Source: Myxococcales bacterium (lineage in GTDB: Bacteria; Myxococcota; Polyangia; Fen-1088). Taken from it: DNA of 9,575 nucleotides. The first letter of the stretch is position 1. Every line of letters begins with the position of its first letter. Location of the stretch: NCBI GenBank assembly GCA_003153875.1, contig PMBY01000464.1, forward strand, positions 1 through 9,575. The letters run 5' to 3'. Of the stretch, positions 1 through 6,522 are shown one piece after another. The position numbers and the translations under genes are program-made. Below the pieces are notes generated by a model. It ran no database searches. It worked only from the letters and a program-made list of their open reading frames with translations, and was not told the DNA's origin.

Positions 1-1026
1 AAGATGCCCGCCACCTGGACCAGCTCACCCCTGGTTTGGAGCGAGGCGCACAAACACGTCCAGTTCACCGGCGCCATCATCAACCTGCCAGCGGTACTGA
101 TCACCCTGTTCGTCACCGCCATCCTGGTGGTGGGCATCAAGGAGTCGGCCCGGTTCAATTCGGTGATCGTGATCATCAAGGTTGCGGTGGTTCTGCTCTT
201 CATCGCCGCCGCTGCGCCCTTCATTCGCACGGAGAACTGGCACCCGTTCATCCCGAACAATACCGGCGCCTTCGGCCACTATGGCATCTCCGGCATTCTG
301 CAGGGCGCGACCATGGTCTTCTTCGCGTATATCGGGTTCGACGCCGTGTCCACCGCCGCGCAGGAGACACGCAACCCGCGGCGCGATCTGCCCATCGGCA
401 TCCTGGGCTCGCTCGCCATCTGCACGGTGCTCTACATCACCGTGTCGCTCATCCTGACCGGGGTGGTTTCATACACCAAGCTCTCAGTGCCCCACCCCAT
501 GGCCGTGGGCATTGCGGCCACAGGCGTGCACTGGCTAGAAACCGTGGTGGAGATCGGCGCCATTGCCGGGCTGTCATCGGTCATGATCGTCATGCTGCTG
601 GGCCAGCCGCGCATCTTCTTTTCCATGGCGGTCGACGGCCTCTTGCCGCCGGTTGCAGCCAAGGTCCACCCGCGCTTCGGCACGCCCCACATCACCACCA
701 TCACTACCGGCCTGGCCTGCGCCGTGGCAGGCGGCCTTCTGCCCATCGACATCCTGGGCGAGCTGACCAGCATCGGCACTCTGTTTGCGTTCGTGCTGGT
801 CAGCCTGGGCGTGATGATCCTGCGCATCAAGCGTCCCGACATCCCGCGTTCCTTCAAGGTGCCAGGCGGGGCATTCGTCATCCCGATTCTGGGCGCCGTT
901 TTTTCCGGGGGCCTGATGTACACCGCCACCACCCACACTCTCATCCGGCTCTTCGCCTGGATGGCCATCGGCCTAGTCATCTACTTCTTCTATGGCCGCA
1001 AGCACTCCAAACTGCGGAGGGGTTAG
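1..1026 (+). CDS. APC-superfamily amino acid permease (CAT/YfnA type), 5' end missing
   Basis: This is the C-terminal 341 codons of an inner-membrane amino acid transporter; the frame is open to the left edge, so the ATG at base 4 is almost certainly internal. From that ATG, hydrophobic segments lie near residues 24-45, 52-73, 97-119, 129-155, 182-208, 230-248, 256-274, 289-306 and 313-330. Family hallmarks are FFAYIGFDAVSTAAQE (106-121) followed by the NPRRDLPIGI loop, GQPRIFFSMAVDGLLP (200-215), VHPRFGTP (221-228) and ELTSIGTLFAFVLVS (253-267). This pattern matches the basic amino acid/cationic (CAT, YfnA) branch. Relatives are usually 450-500 residues, so roughly 130 residues and the first few membrane helices lie upstream. 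The protein ends in a short basic cytoplasmic tail. Uptake or exchange of amino acids is inferred from the family; the substrate cannot be told from this part. Confidence 0.93.
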   Translation, partial: KMPATWTSSPLVWSEAHKHVQFTGAIINLPAVLITLFVTAILVVGIKESARFNSVIVIIKVAVVLLFIAAAAPFIRTENWHPFIPNNTGAFGHYGISGILQGATMVFFAYIGFDAVSTAAQETRNPRRDLPIGILGSLAICTVLYITVSLILTGVVSYTKLSVPHPMAVGIAATGVHWLETVVEIGAIAGLSSVMIVMLLGQPRIFFSMAVDGLLPPVAAKVHPRFGTPHITTITTGLACAVAGGLLPIDILGELTSIGTLFAFVLVSLGVMILRIKRPDIPRSFKVPGGAFVIPILGAVFSGGLMYTATTHTLIRLFAWMAIGLVIYFFYGRKHSKLRRG

Positions 1027-1047
1027 CCGCCTCGGGGCCGGTAACAG

Positions 1048-1080
1048 ATCTCGGGCAAACTACATCCCTCTACCCGAGAT
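1048..1080. repeat. 8-bp perfect inverted repeat between permease and flippase-like genes
   Basis: ATCTCGGG (1048-1055) is matched exactly by CCCGAGAT (1073-1080) across a 17-base spacer. It sits 21 bases after the permease stop and 62 bases before the next start. It could form a stem-loop ending the permease transcript, although no T-run follows, or be a binding site for a dimeric regulator of the downstream gene. The sequence alone does not decide between these. Confidence 0.5.
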
Positions 1081-1142
1081 TCGCTGGCGCAGGCGCACCC
1101 TACCTTGCTAGAGCTTTTCGCTCGCGCACCCGAAAGCGACTC

Positions 1143-2150
1143 ATGACTGGCAAGAAAGCCCTGCAACTCATTTGCGTGTTTGCTGCCCTTGGCGCCCTCT
1201 GTTGGCTTCTGTCCCGGATTGGATGGCAGACCATCTCAGTTGCCGTCGGACAAATCGGCTGGTTGATCGGCAGCGTGCTCTTCTTGCTGGCCCTGGCGGA
1301 AAACGTTCTCGATGGACTCGCTCTGCGAGTGATCATGGGCCCTTCCCTGAAGGTGACCCGGGCGCTGACCGTCAACGCCGCGGGATCCATGCTGAACCTG
1401 CTCTTGCCCTGGGAATCAGGGGAAGTGCTCAAGGGCACGCTGCTCAAGGGGCCCTTCGGCACGCCTCGTTCGGTTTCCAGCACCATCATTTGGAACTACA
1501 TCTTCAAGATCTCGCGGCCAGCTCTTTCGCTCCTGACCGCCCTCTTGGCTGCCCTCCTGTGCCACCAAGTGAGCGGTAAGATCCTCGCCTTGGTGGTGCT
1601 GGCCAATGTCTTGGCCTTCGCGCCCTACTTCGTCCTGCGCTTCATCATCCGTTTTGGGGCGGCCGAAAGACTAATGAGACTCATGCGCAAGCTTCCCTAC
1701 CTGCGGCGATCTCCGGGACACTGGGTGGACATCGCCCGCAACATTGATGGTGAGGTGCGGGGTTTTTGGCGCCAGCGCCCCCTGGCCTACATCCAGGTGT
1801 TCGTGCTGCAGTTCCTGGCGCGTACCACCGGATGGCTGAACATCTTTCTGGGGTTTCGCGCGGTGGGGGTTCCCATGAGCGTCGCGGATGCCACGTTGAT
1901 GTACGCCACCATGAACGTGGCCGAATATCTTATCGCCATCTTGCCCGCGCGGGTCGGGGTTTCCGAGGGCACGGCATTCTTCGTGTGCAAGCTCTACGGC
2001 TTCAACGCGCCCATCGGCCTTGTGGTGTACGCATTCTTGCGCATGCGCAACATCATAGTCTATGGCCTGCTCACACCCTTCGCCTTCCTCGGACAAACGG
2101 GCAAGGGAAAACCTGAACCCACCATCGCCGCAGGTGCCGGCGGACCCTGA
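1143..2150 (+). CDS. Flippase-like / lysylphosphatidylglycerol synthase TM family membrane protein
   Basis: A 335-residue polytopic membrane protein of the UPF0104/LPG-synthase transmembrane family (Pfam PF03706 type). Hydrophobic segments lie near residues 7-23, 38-60, 76-90, 113-139, 146-168, 214-238, 251-268 and 287-314. Family features are the NAAGSMLNLLLPWESGEVLKG block (78-98), where relatives have a Pro-Gly-rich turn followed by G-E, and PARVGVSEGTAF (268-279), the counterpart of the P-G-x-G-x-x-E-G signature. There is no C-terminal soluble aminoacyl-transfer domain, so it is not a full MprF. Such proteins are thought to move or handle lipids or lipid-linked sugars, but most are uncharacterised. 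The ATG at 1143 is the only plausible start: the frame is open upstream but has no ATG, GTG or TTG in the intergenic stretch. No strong Shine-Dalgarno is visible. The C-terminus is a short Pro/Gly-rich tail. Confidence 0.85.
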   Translation: MTGKKALQLICVFAALGALCWLLSRIGWQTISVAVGQIGWLIGSVLFLLALAENVLDGLALRVIMGPSLKVTRALTVNAAGSMLNLLLPWESGEVLKGTLLKGPFGTPRSVSSTIIWNYIFKISRPALSLLTALLAALLCHQVSGKILALVVLANVLAFAPYFVLRFIIRFGAAERLMRLMRKLPYLRRSPGHWVDIARNIDGEVRGFWRQRPLAYIQVFVLQFLARTTGWLNIFLGFRAVGVPMSVADATLMYATMNVAEYLIAILPARVGVSEGTAFFVCKLYGFNAPIGLVVYAFLRMRNIIVYGLLTPFAFLGQTGKGKPEPTIAAGAGGP

Positions 2151-2152
2151 CG

Positions 2153-2227
2153 CGCCGACGCGGACGTCGGCGGCCTCTCGCCGACGGGGAGGGGTGCGGC
2201 TCTGCCCTCTCCTGGCTCCCCGCCGAC
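2153..2227. repeat. Competing hairpins in a convergent intergenic region (probable terminator area)
   Basis: CGCCGAC occurs three times (2153-2159, 2179-2185, 2221-2227) and its complement GTCGGCG once (2166-2172). The single GTCGGCG can form a perfect 7-bp stem with either the left or the middle copy, each with a 6-base loop. A further GGGGAG/CTCCCC pairing surrounds the stretch between the second and third copies. The cluster starts 3 bases after the flippase-like stop, in the 128-base gap facing the end of the opposing sugar transferase gene. A two-way terminator or small repeat element is the simplest reading; there is no T-run. Confidence 0.5.
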
Positions 2228-2272
2228 ACCTTGAAAGGCGTGGTCTCGCAAACCTGACCGCACTTCTGACGG

Positions 2273-2289
2273 GCGGAACTAGATTCCGC
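2273..2289 (-). terminator. Short hairpin spanning the sugar transferase stop codon
   Basis: GCGGAA (2273-2278) and TTCCGC (2284-2289) form a perfect 6-bp stem with a 5-base loop that contains the TAG stop of the minus-strand sugar transferase gene. It may add to transcript-end stability or termination together with the hairpins at 2153-2227. There is no T-run, so this is a weak call. Confidence 0.25.
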
Positions 2290-3319
2290 TCGGGAACGCC
2301 GCCTGCACGGCCAGTTTGGCGAAGAGATGGAAATCCTTCATGGCCCGCAAGTCATCGTCGTTCTTGGGCACAGCCTTGGCAATGGTGCCGTTGTTGCTCC
2401 AATGAATGGCGTAGGTCGTCTCGCCCACCAATCGGCGTTCGACTCCTTCGATCGTCCGGGGCGAACGCTTGTGGAAATACTGATAGGTCATGGTGGGGCC
2501 AAGTGGCGAAAAGCAGGACGGCGGCAGCACGACCACATCGGAATACTGCTTTTCCGCAACCAGATCCTGAAGCGTATCCGGTCCGAGAAGAGGATAGCGT
2601 TTGGGACGATCCGGATACCGCTCCGCCATGCGCAGGAGCACATCCCAGGTCAAGGGGTGGCGGGGACGAAATCCCATGGTGGCATTGTGAATCGCGCGCG
2701 TGTAGAGCGGCGCCAAGAGCTGAAAAAGCCCCACGCCCCACGACACGCGGGAACAGAGATCGCGAAGCACGGTCAGGGGAGCCGTGCGCAAATAGCGCCA
2801 GCGCGAGTTCCTCTTGTAGGTCTTGCTATCCACCAGGATATGCTCCTCCGCCACGAATCCCCCCGACCCCAGCAGGGGCGAAAAGGGACGGAGCGCGAGG
2901 GTGTCGGTGTCCAGGTAGACCCCGCCGTGCAGGTACAAGTACAGCGTCCGCAACATGTCGGACACCGACCCGTAGAAATTCCGCTGCTTAAGAAAGTCGT
3001 TTGCCGCCAGGAGCTCTTTCGCACACGGCAAGCGCGCCTCCTCCAGCCAGCCCGGCAGGTCGATGGTGACCGGGCGCAGACAGGCGACCTCGCGGCGGAG
3101 ACGCTCGAAATTCTCCACGCCATCGAGAGCCGCCACCCGCAGCAGATGAATCTCGTTGGGGCGCGCCCGGTTCGCCACCGCCTTGATCGCCAGGTACGCG
3201 GTGTAGGGAAAGAACTTGTCGTCCCAGACAAAGATGAAGCGATTGGGAATCGCGTGGGTCAACAGCGGCAGGCTCTCCTGATTCACATAATTGCTCGATG
3301 ACGCGTTCAAGACGCGCAT
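2279..3319 (-). CDS. DXD-motif sugar transferase, GT32-like
   Basis: A 346-residue soluble glycosyltransferase with the sugar-binding DXD region typical of GT32 / Gly_transf_sug proteins (PF04488 type), such as capsule and cell-surface sugar transferases and fungal Och1 relatives. The N-terminal fold begins at HAIPNRFIFVWDD (22-34). The signature SVSDMLRTLYLYLHGGVYLD (118-137) runs into TDT, giving the metal/nucleotide-sugar-binding D-T-D at 137-139. AIHWSNNGT (304-312) matches the C-terminal His-x-Trp seen in the family. No signal peptide or membrane helix is evident, so it probably acts on the cytoplasmic side, using a nucleotide sugar to extend a surface glycan or glycolipid. ATG at 3319 is the first start after an in-frame stop upstream; the Shine-Dalgarno is weak. 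It is transcribed toward the flippase-like gene. The donor and acceptor sugars cannot be read from the sequence. Confidence 0.87.
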   Translation of the reverse strand: MRVLNASSSNYVNQESLPLLTHAIPNRFIFVWDDKFFPYTAYLAIKAVANRARPNEIHLLRVAALDGVENFERLRREVACLRPVTIDLPGWLEEARLPCAKELLAANDFLKQRNFYGSVSDMLRTLYLYLHGGVYLDTDTLALRPFSPLLGSGGFVAEEHILVDSKTYKRNSRWRYLRTAPLTVLRDLCSRVSWGVGLFQLLAPLYTRAIHNATMGFRPRHPLTWDVLLRMAERYPDRPKRYPLLGPDTLQDLVAEKQYSDVVVLPPSCFSPLGPTMTYQYFHKRSPRTIEGVERRLVGETTYAIHWSNNGTIAKAVPKNDDDLRAMKDFHLFAKLAVQAAFPSGI

Positions 3320-3605
3320 GGCCCAGGTGTCGGTTTCTCTGCTCCCGCGTTCTCGTTCCTCGCCGCAAACACGCGCGTGATTTCCTGTGCGAGCCGGTTT
3401 CGATCCACGCAGCTAGTGTACCTTAAGATCTCCCGTCACGGTTGTGACTCGCCAAGAAGTCATCCACCGGCATCTGTCCTGATGGCGACGACAGCAGCTC
3501 GCGTGCCTCGCGACGCACACGAGCCGCGGCGCGTTGTACCGAAGCGCGAGCGTCTGATGGCACCACGCACGTTCGGAATTCCGGCCGGTCGCTACCCTTT
3601 ACCAG

Positions 3606-3622
3606 GCGGGATTCGCACCCGC
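3606..3622 (-). other. tRNA T-arm-like stem-loop (isolated)
   Basis: On the minus strand a GCGGG/CCCGC 5-bp stem encloses the 7-base loop TGCGAAT, one base from the T-loop consensus TTCGAAT. No matching 7-bp acceptor stem, anticodon arm or CCA is found at the right distances, so it is not an intact tRNA gene. It could be a remnant of one, part of an untranslated leader of the sugar transferase gene, or chance. Confidence 0.25.
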
Positions 3623-3663
3623 AGAGCTCCTTCAAACGGTTTCCGCTATCGCTTCCTCCTTTC

Positions 3664-3678
3664 CCAGGCTTTGCCTGG
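3664..3678 (-). terminator. Hairpin downstream of birA
   Basis: A perfect 6-bp stem CCAGGC/GCCTGG with a 3-base loop lies 17 bases past the birA stop on the minus strand. It is followed by a purine-rich stretch, not a T-run, so it is at best an atypical terminator or a 3'-end-protecting stem for the nadC-birA transcript. Confidence 0.35.
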
Positions 3679-3695
3679 CGCAAGACTGACTCTGG

Positions 3696-4514
3696 CTAAT
3701 TTCCGCCTAGTTCGCTCGTTTCACCAGAGATCACGCGGTGGACCTGGCCCGCGGCGTCGCGTATCAGCAGGGCGCCGCTGTCGTCGATGTCAGTCGCGAT
3801 CCCCTCGACCTTGGCCCCATCGCAATCGATGCAGCACACCCGGCCGAGATCGGCATGGCGACGCCACTCCTGCAGGCCCGATGCGGGGCCACGAGCCAAA
3901 AAATCATCGTAGAGGGGCTCGAACGCGGCCAAGAAATCGACGAGCAACTGGGCGCGGTCACAGGCGCGCCCGAGCGCCATGCGCAGCGATGTCGCGCGTT
4001 CGGCGAGGTCGGGCGGAAATTCCAGGCCGTTCACATTCAGGCCAACGCCCAGCACGATGTGGCGAACGCGTTCACCGTCGCTCGCCATCTCGGTCAGGAT
4101 GCCGGCTGCCTTGCGAAGCCCACCCGCCCCAGAAACCAGCAGATCGTTGGGCCAGCGCAGGCGCGGTGTCGTCCCGGCCTCGGCCACCGTGTGGGCCAGC
4201 GCCGCGCCGGCCAGCAGGGTCAGCGGCGTGGCATGGCGCGCAGGTAGGGCGGGGCGCAGCAGCAGGGAGAGGTACAGATTCTGTCCCGACGGCGAGTGCC
4301 ACGAGCGTCCCAGTCGCCCGCGGCCGGCGGTCTGGCTGTCGGCCACGACCAGGAGGCCTTCGGCCGCTCCTGCAGCCGCGCGACCGCGAACCACATCGTT
4401 GGTCGAAGCGCAGACAGCGAGGAACTCGTAGGCTCGTCCCAGTCGTCGGGTTCGCAGGAGCGGCAGCAGAGACCCCGGCGCAAGCTCGCTTTCGGCTGAG
4501 ACACTATGGCTCAC
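3696..4514 (-). CDS. birA: Biotin--[acetyl-CoA-carboxylase] ligase, group I (no HTH domain)
   Basis: A 272-residue biotin protein ligase: it makes biotinyl-5'-AMP from biotin and ATP and transfers biotin to a lysine of carrier proteins such as the BCCP subunit of acetyl-CoA carboxylase. Visible motifs are ASTND (36-40), the biotinyl-AMP loop QTAGRGRLGRSW (61-72), RLRWPNDL (118-125), KAAGILTE (135-142) and GVGLNVN (156-162). A small SH3-like C-terminal domain spans about 224-266. The E. coli-type N-terminal helix-turn-helix is absent, so it should be an enzyme only and not a repressor of biotin genes. The start is GTG at 4514, overlapping the nadC stop by 4 bases, with GGAG (complement of 4523-4526) 8 bases upstream; this implies translational coupling. 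The first 25 residues are not clearly conserved. Confidence 0.95.
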   Translation of the reverse strand: MSHSVSAESELAPGSLLPLLRTRRLGRAYEFLAVCASTNDVVRGRAAAGAAEGLLVVADSQTAGRGRLGRSWHSPSGQNLYLSLLLRPALPARHATPLTLLAGAALAHTVAEAGTTPRLRWPNDLLVSGAGGLRKAAGILTEMASDGERVRHIVLGVGLNVNGLEFPPDLAERATSLRMALGRACDRAQLLVDFLAAFEPLYDDFLARGPASGLQEWRRHADLGRVCCIDCDGAKVEGIATDIDDSGALLIRDAAGQVHRVISGETSELGGN

Positions 4515-5386
4515 GCCGTGTGCTCCGCGGGAGCCTCCAGGTCCAAAGCCAAGTCAACCGCGGGCGCGGAGTGGGTGAGCGCGCCCACGGAAACCAAATC
4601 CACGCCCAGCCGGGCAAGCTCAGGTATGCGTGCCAGGGTGACACCGCCCGAGACTTCCACCAGCGGTCGAGGCTTGACTGCGCGGATCCGGACCATGGCC
4701 TTCCCCAGATCCGTCTCCGTGAAATTGTCGAGCAGAACGATGGCCACGCCCGCGGCCAGGGCTTCGTCGAGCTGGGCCAGGGTGTCCACCTCGACTTCGA
4801 TGTTCAGGCTGTGAGGCACCCGGCCCTTGGCCCGGCGGACAGCCTCGCTGACCGATCCGGCGAGCGCCACGTGGTTGTCCTTGATGAGAACGCCCGAGCC
4901 GAGATCGAAACGGTGGTTGCTGCCCCCGCCCATGCGCACGGCGTATTTTTCCAACAGGCGAAACCCCGGAGTGGTCTTGCGCGTGTCGGTGATGCGCAGG
5001 CTGGTGCCTTGGGCTGCGGCCACAAAGGCTCGCGTCAGCGTGGCAACTCCGGAGAGCCTCTGCAGGAAATTGAGCGCCGTCCGCTCACCCGACAGCAAGG
5101 CTGCGGCCGCGCCCCGATAGGTCGCGACGCGCGCTCCAGGTTGGGCCTCTGCGCCGTCGTCGATCTGGGTCTCGACCGCGATCGACGGGTTGAGGTGGTG
5201 GAAGACCGCGGCGGCAACGTCCAGTCCCGCCACGGTCAGGCGCTGGCGAGCCACGAGATGGGCTGTGGCCGAGGCTTCCGGTCGGACCAGGGCCTGCGTG
5301 GTTGCATCCCCTCGTCCCAGGTCTTCCTCGATCGCGAGTTCAATGAGCCGCGTCACGGCGGGCGTAAGAATAGGGGAATGTGACAT
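4511..5386 (-). CDS. nadC: Nicotinate-nucleotide pyrophosphorylase (carboxylating), quinolinate phosphoribosyltransferase
   Basis: A 291-residue cytoplasmic enzyme of de novo NAD synthesis: quinolinate plus PRPP gives nicotinate mononucleotide, CO2 and pyrophosphate. It has full family length and all the expected motifs: EEDLGRGDATT (20-30), ERTALNFLQRLSGVAT (101-116), TRKTTPGFR (135-143), KYAVRMGGGSNHR (147-159), IKDNH (168-172), EVEVDTL (197-203), LLDN (218-221), EVSGG (244-248) and SVGALTHS (266-273). The Arg, His and Lys residues that bind the two carboxylates and PRPP are intact. It starts with ATG at 5386, is divergent from rsmD, and is the first gene of a two-gene operon with birA; this pairing is common in bacteria. 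nadA and nadB are not in the window. The Shine-Dalgarno is weak (see the divergent region). Confidence 0.97.
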   Translation of the reverse strand: MSHSPILTPAVTRLIELAIEEDLGRGDATTQALVRPEASATAHLVARQRLTVAGLDVAAAVFHHLNPSIAVETQIDDGAEAQPGARVATYRGAAAALLSGERTALNFLQRLSGVATLTRAFVAAAQGTSLRITDTRKTTPGFRLLEKYAVRMGGGSNHRFDLGSGVLIKDNHVALAGSVSEAVRRAKGRVPHSLNIEVEVDTLAQLDEALAAGVAIVLLDNFTETDLGKAMVRIRAVKPRPLVEVSGGVTLARIPELARLGVDLVSVGALTHSAPAVDLALDLEAPAEHTA

Positions 5387-5453
5387 GGGAGCAGAATAGC
5401 TCGGCGGTCCGCTGGTTGACTACTCTGCCCTGCACGCGGTAGGTAAGCCAGCC
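5387..5453. promoter_or_regulatory. Divergent nadC / rsmD promoter region
   Basis: These 67 bases must hold promoters for both operons. For rsmD, TTGACT (5416-5421) is a good -35 match, but the stretch at the right spacing (near 5439-5445) is a poor -10; AGGT at 5441-5444 may instead be the ribosome binding site, 9 bases before the ATG. For nadC, TATTCT on the minus strand (5393-5398) is a 4/6 match to a -10, very close to the ATG, without a clear -35. If these boxes are right, both transcripts would have almost no leader. Confidence is high that promoters are here, low for the individual boxes. Confidence 0.45.
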
Positions 5454-6020
5454 ATGCGGGTCACTGCCGGCGCTGACCGCGGGCGCAAATTACGTGCGCC
5501 ACGTGGAGCCACGACAAGGCCCACGGGAGCGAAGGTGCGCGAGGCCATCTTCAACATCCTGGGGCCGCCACCTCCATACCCGATTCTGGACCTGTTCGCT
5601 GGAACCGGATCTCTTGGGATCGAGGCTCTCTCCCGTGGAGCGGTGGCGGCTGACTTCGTGGAACGCGATGCGCGCGCCCTGGGAGCCCTGCATAGGAATC
5701 TGCGCGAGCTTGGGTTTTCCGGACGGGCTCGTGTCATCGGCGCGAGTGTGCTGCACGCTCTGCAACGCATGGCTGGCGCGGCCGAGGGCAGGGTCTTTGG
5801 TTGGGTCTTCGTGGATCCGCCCTACGCGTCCAATGAAGCGGATCCGGTCTTGTCGCTGCTCGCCGGCAGCGACCTTTTGGCGGAGGGTGCCGTGATCATC
5901 GTCGAGCATGGGCGGCGTCATCTGCCGGCCGAGGTTTTCGGCACTCTGGTCATGACCGACCGGCGCTTCTATGGTGACACCGGGGTTTCTTTCTACCGGC
6001 CTCAGCGAGGACTGGCCTAG
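5454..6020 (+). CDS. rsmD: 16S rRNA (guanine(966)-N(2))-methyltransferase RsmD
   Basis: A 188-residue SAM-dependent methyltransferase that modifies G966 of 16S rRNA in the small ribosomal subunit. Visible are the N-terminal RVTAG start, the substrate-side RPTGAKVREAIFNIL (22-36), SAM-binding motif I DLFAGTGSLGIEALSRGA (46-63), motif II Glu in FVERD (68-72), catalytic FVDPPY (119-124, the N6/N2-MTase D/N-PP-Y motif) and the C-terminal YGDTGVSFY (173-181). Length is normal for the family (180-200). The ATG at 5454 has AGGT 9 bases upstream. It leads a tight operon with coaD, a pairing found in very many bacteria, and is divergent from nadC. No defect is seen. Confidence 0.95.
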   Translation: MRVTAGADRGRKLRAPRGATTRPTGAKVREAIFNILGPPPPYPILDLFAGTGSLGIEALSRGAVAADFVERDARALGALHRNLRELGFSGRARVIGASVLHALQRMAGAAEGRVFGWVFVDPPYASNEADPVLSLLAGSDLLAEGAVIIVEHGRRHLPAEVFGTLVMTDRRFYGDTGVSFYRPQRGLA

Positions 6021-6518
6021 ATGTCGCAGCGCCGGTCGATTGCCATCTACCCCGGGACGTTCGATCCCATAACCAATGGCCACGCGGACATCGTGCGCCG
6101 TGGACTCAAGCTCTTCGACCAGGTGGTCGTGGCACTGGCCGACAACCTGCGCAAGCAGCCGCTCTTTTCGCTGAAGGAGCGCAAGCGCATGATCCTGGAG
6201 ACATTGAGGGATGATGCGCGGGTGGAGGTCGATTCGTTCAACGGACTGCTCGTCGACTACGTGCGACGCCGTGGCGCCAGGTTCGTCATCCGCGGGCTAC
6301 GAGCCGTGGCCGACTTCGAGTATGAGTTCCAGTTCGCCCATATGAACCGGCAACTCGCGCCTGAGGTGGAAACCATCTTCTTGATGACCAACGAGGACAA
6401 CTTCTTCGTATCCTCGTCTTTGGTACGTGAGGTGGCGGCGATGGGCGGGGCCATCGGGCGGGTGGTACCGCCCGTGGTTCTCTCTGCATTAAAGAAAAAG
6501 TTCAACAAGCTAAGGTAA
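6021..6518 (+). CDS. coaD: Phosphopantetheine adenylyltransferase
   Basis: A 165-residue nucleotidyltransferase of coenzyme A synthesis: 4'-phosphopantetheine plus ATP gives dephospho-CoA and pyrophosphate. The family signature [10 protein letters not shown] (12-21) contains the TxGH nucleotide-binding motif. [13 protein letters not shown] (90-102), the [13 protein letters not shown] stretch (108-120) and SSSLVRE (131-137) are all conserved CoaD blocks. Length matches the usual 155-170. Its ATG directly follows the rsmD TAG stop with no spacer; GAGG (6007-6010), inside the end of rsmD, is 10 bases upstream. The end of the gene is unusually A-rich for this window (KKKFNKLR). Its stop lies 4 bases before the aminotransferase start, so the three genes look co-transcribed and probably coupled in translation. 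Confidence 0.97.
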   Translation: MSQRRSIAIYPGTFDPITNGHADIVRRGLKLFDQVVVALADNLRKQPLFSLKERKRMILETLRDDARVEVDSFNGLLVDYVRRRGARFVIRGLRAVADFEYEFQFAHMNRQLAPEVETIFLMTNEDNFFVSSSLVREVAAMGGAIGRVVPPVVLSALKKKFNKLR

Positions 6519-6522
6519 CACG

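Larger units (their letters stand above)
3320..3695. other. 376-base intergenic region between birA and the sugar transferase gene
   Basis: No convincing gene is seen. As the two flanking genes both read leftward, it should carry the end of the nadC-birA transcript and the promoter of the sugar transferase gene. Visible items: a CCAGGC-TTT-GCCTGG hairpin (3664-3678) just past the birA stop; a GCGGG/CCCGC stem with a 7-base loop (3606-3622) resembling a tRNA T-arm; palindromes CGGAATTCCG (3574-3583) and CCGGCCGG (3581-3588); GTCAC/GTGAC (3435-3448); and TACACT on the minus strand (3415-3420), a possible -10 box without a good -35. An 86-codon minus-strand reading frame (3423-3683) opens only with TTG and resembles nothing I recognise. 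Confidence 0.5.

Noticed and set aside
36..1142. Upstream extension of the flippase-like reading frame through the permease gene
   Set aside because: The frame is open but its translation is His/Arg/Gly-rich nonsense overlapping the well-conserved permease; the ATG at 1143 begins the membrane protein and no other start codon lies in the intergenic part.
2327..3301. A 324-codon plus-strand frame opposite the sugar transferase gene
   Set aside because: The minus strand has a clear DXD glycosyltransferase; the opposite frame shows no motif.
3600..3690. A tRNA gene on the minus strand
   Set aside because: Only a T-arm-like stem-loop is present; I could not find a pairing acceptor stem, an anticodon arm or a CCA end at tRNA spacing.
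3575..3695. A tmRNA or riboswitch in the gap after birA
   Set aside because: No tag-peptide frame, no matching tRNA-like ends, and no conserved riboswitch core that I recognise.
3377..5383. A 668-codon open frame on the plus strand across birA and nadC
   Set aside because: It is antisense to two genes with complete enzyme motifs; its translation is Arg/Gly/Pro-rich without any domain, as expected of a stop-poor opposite frame in GC-rich DNA.
6456..6474. GGGCGG/CCGCCC hairpin near the end of coaD
   Set aside because: It is inside conserved coding sequence and well before the stop; GC-rich codons explain it.
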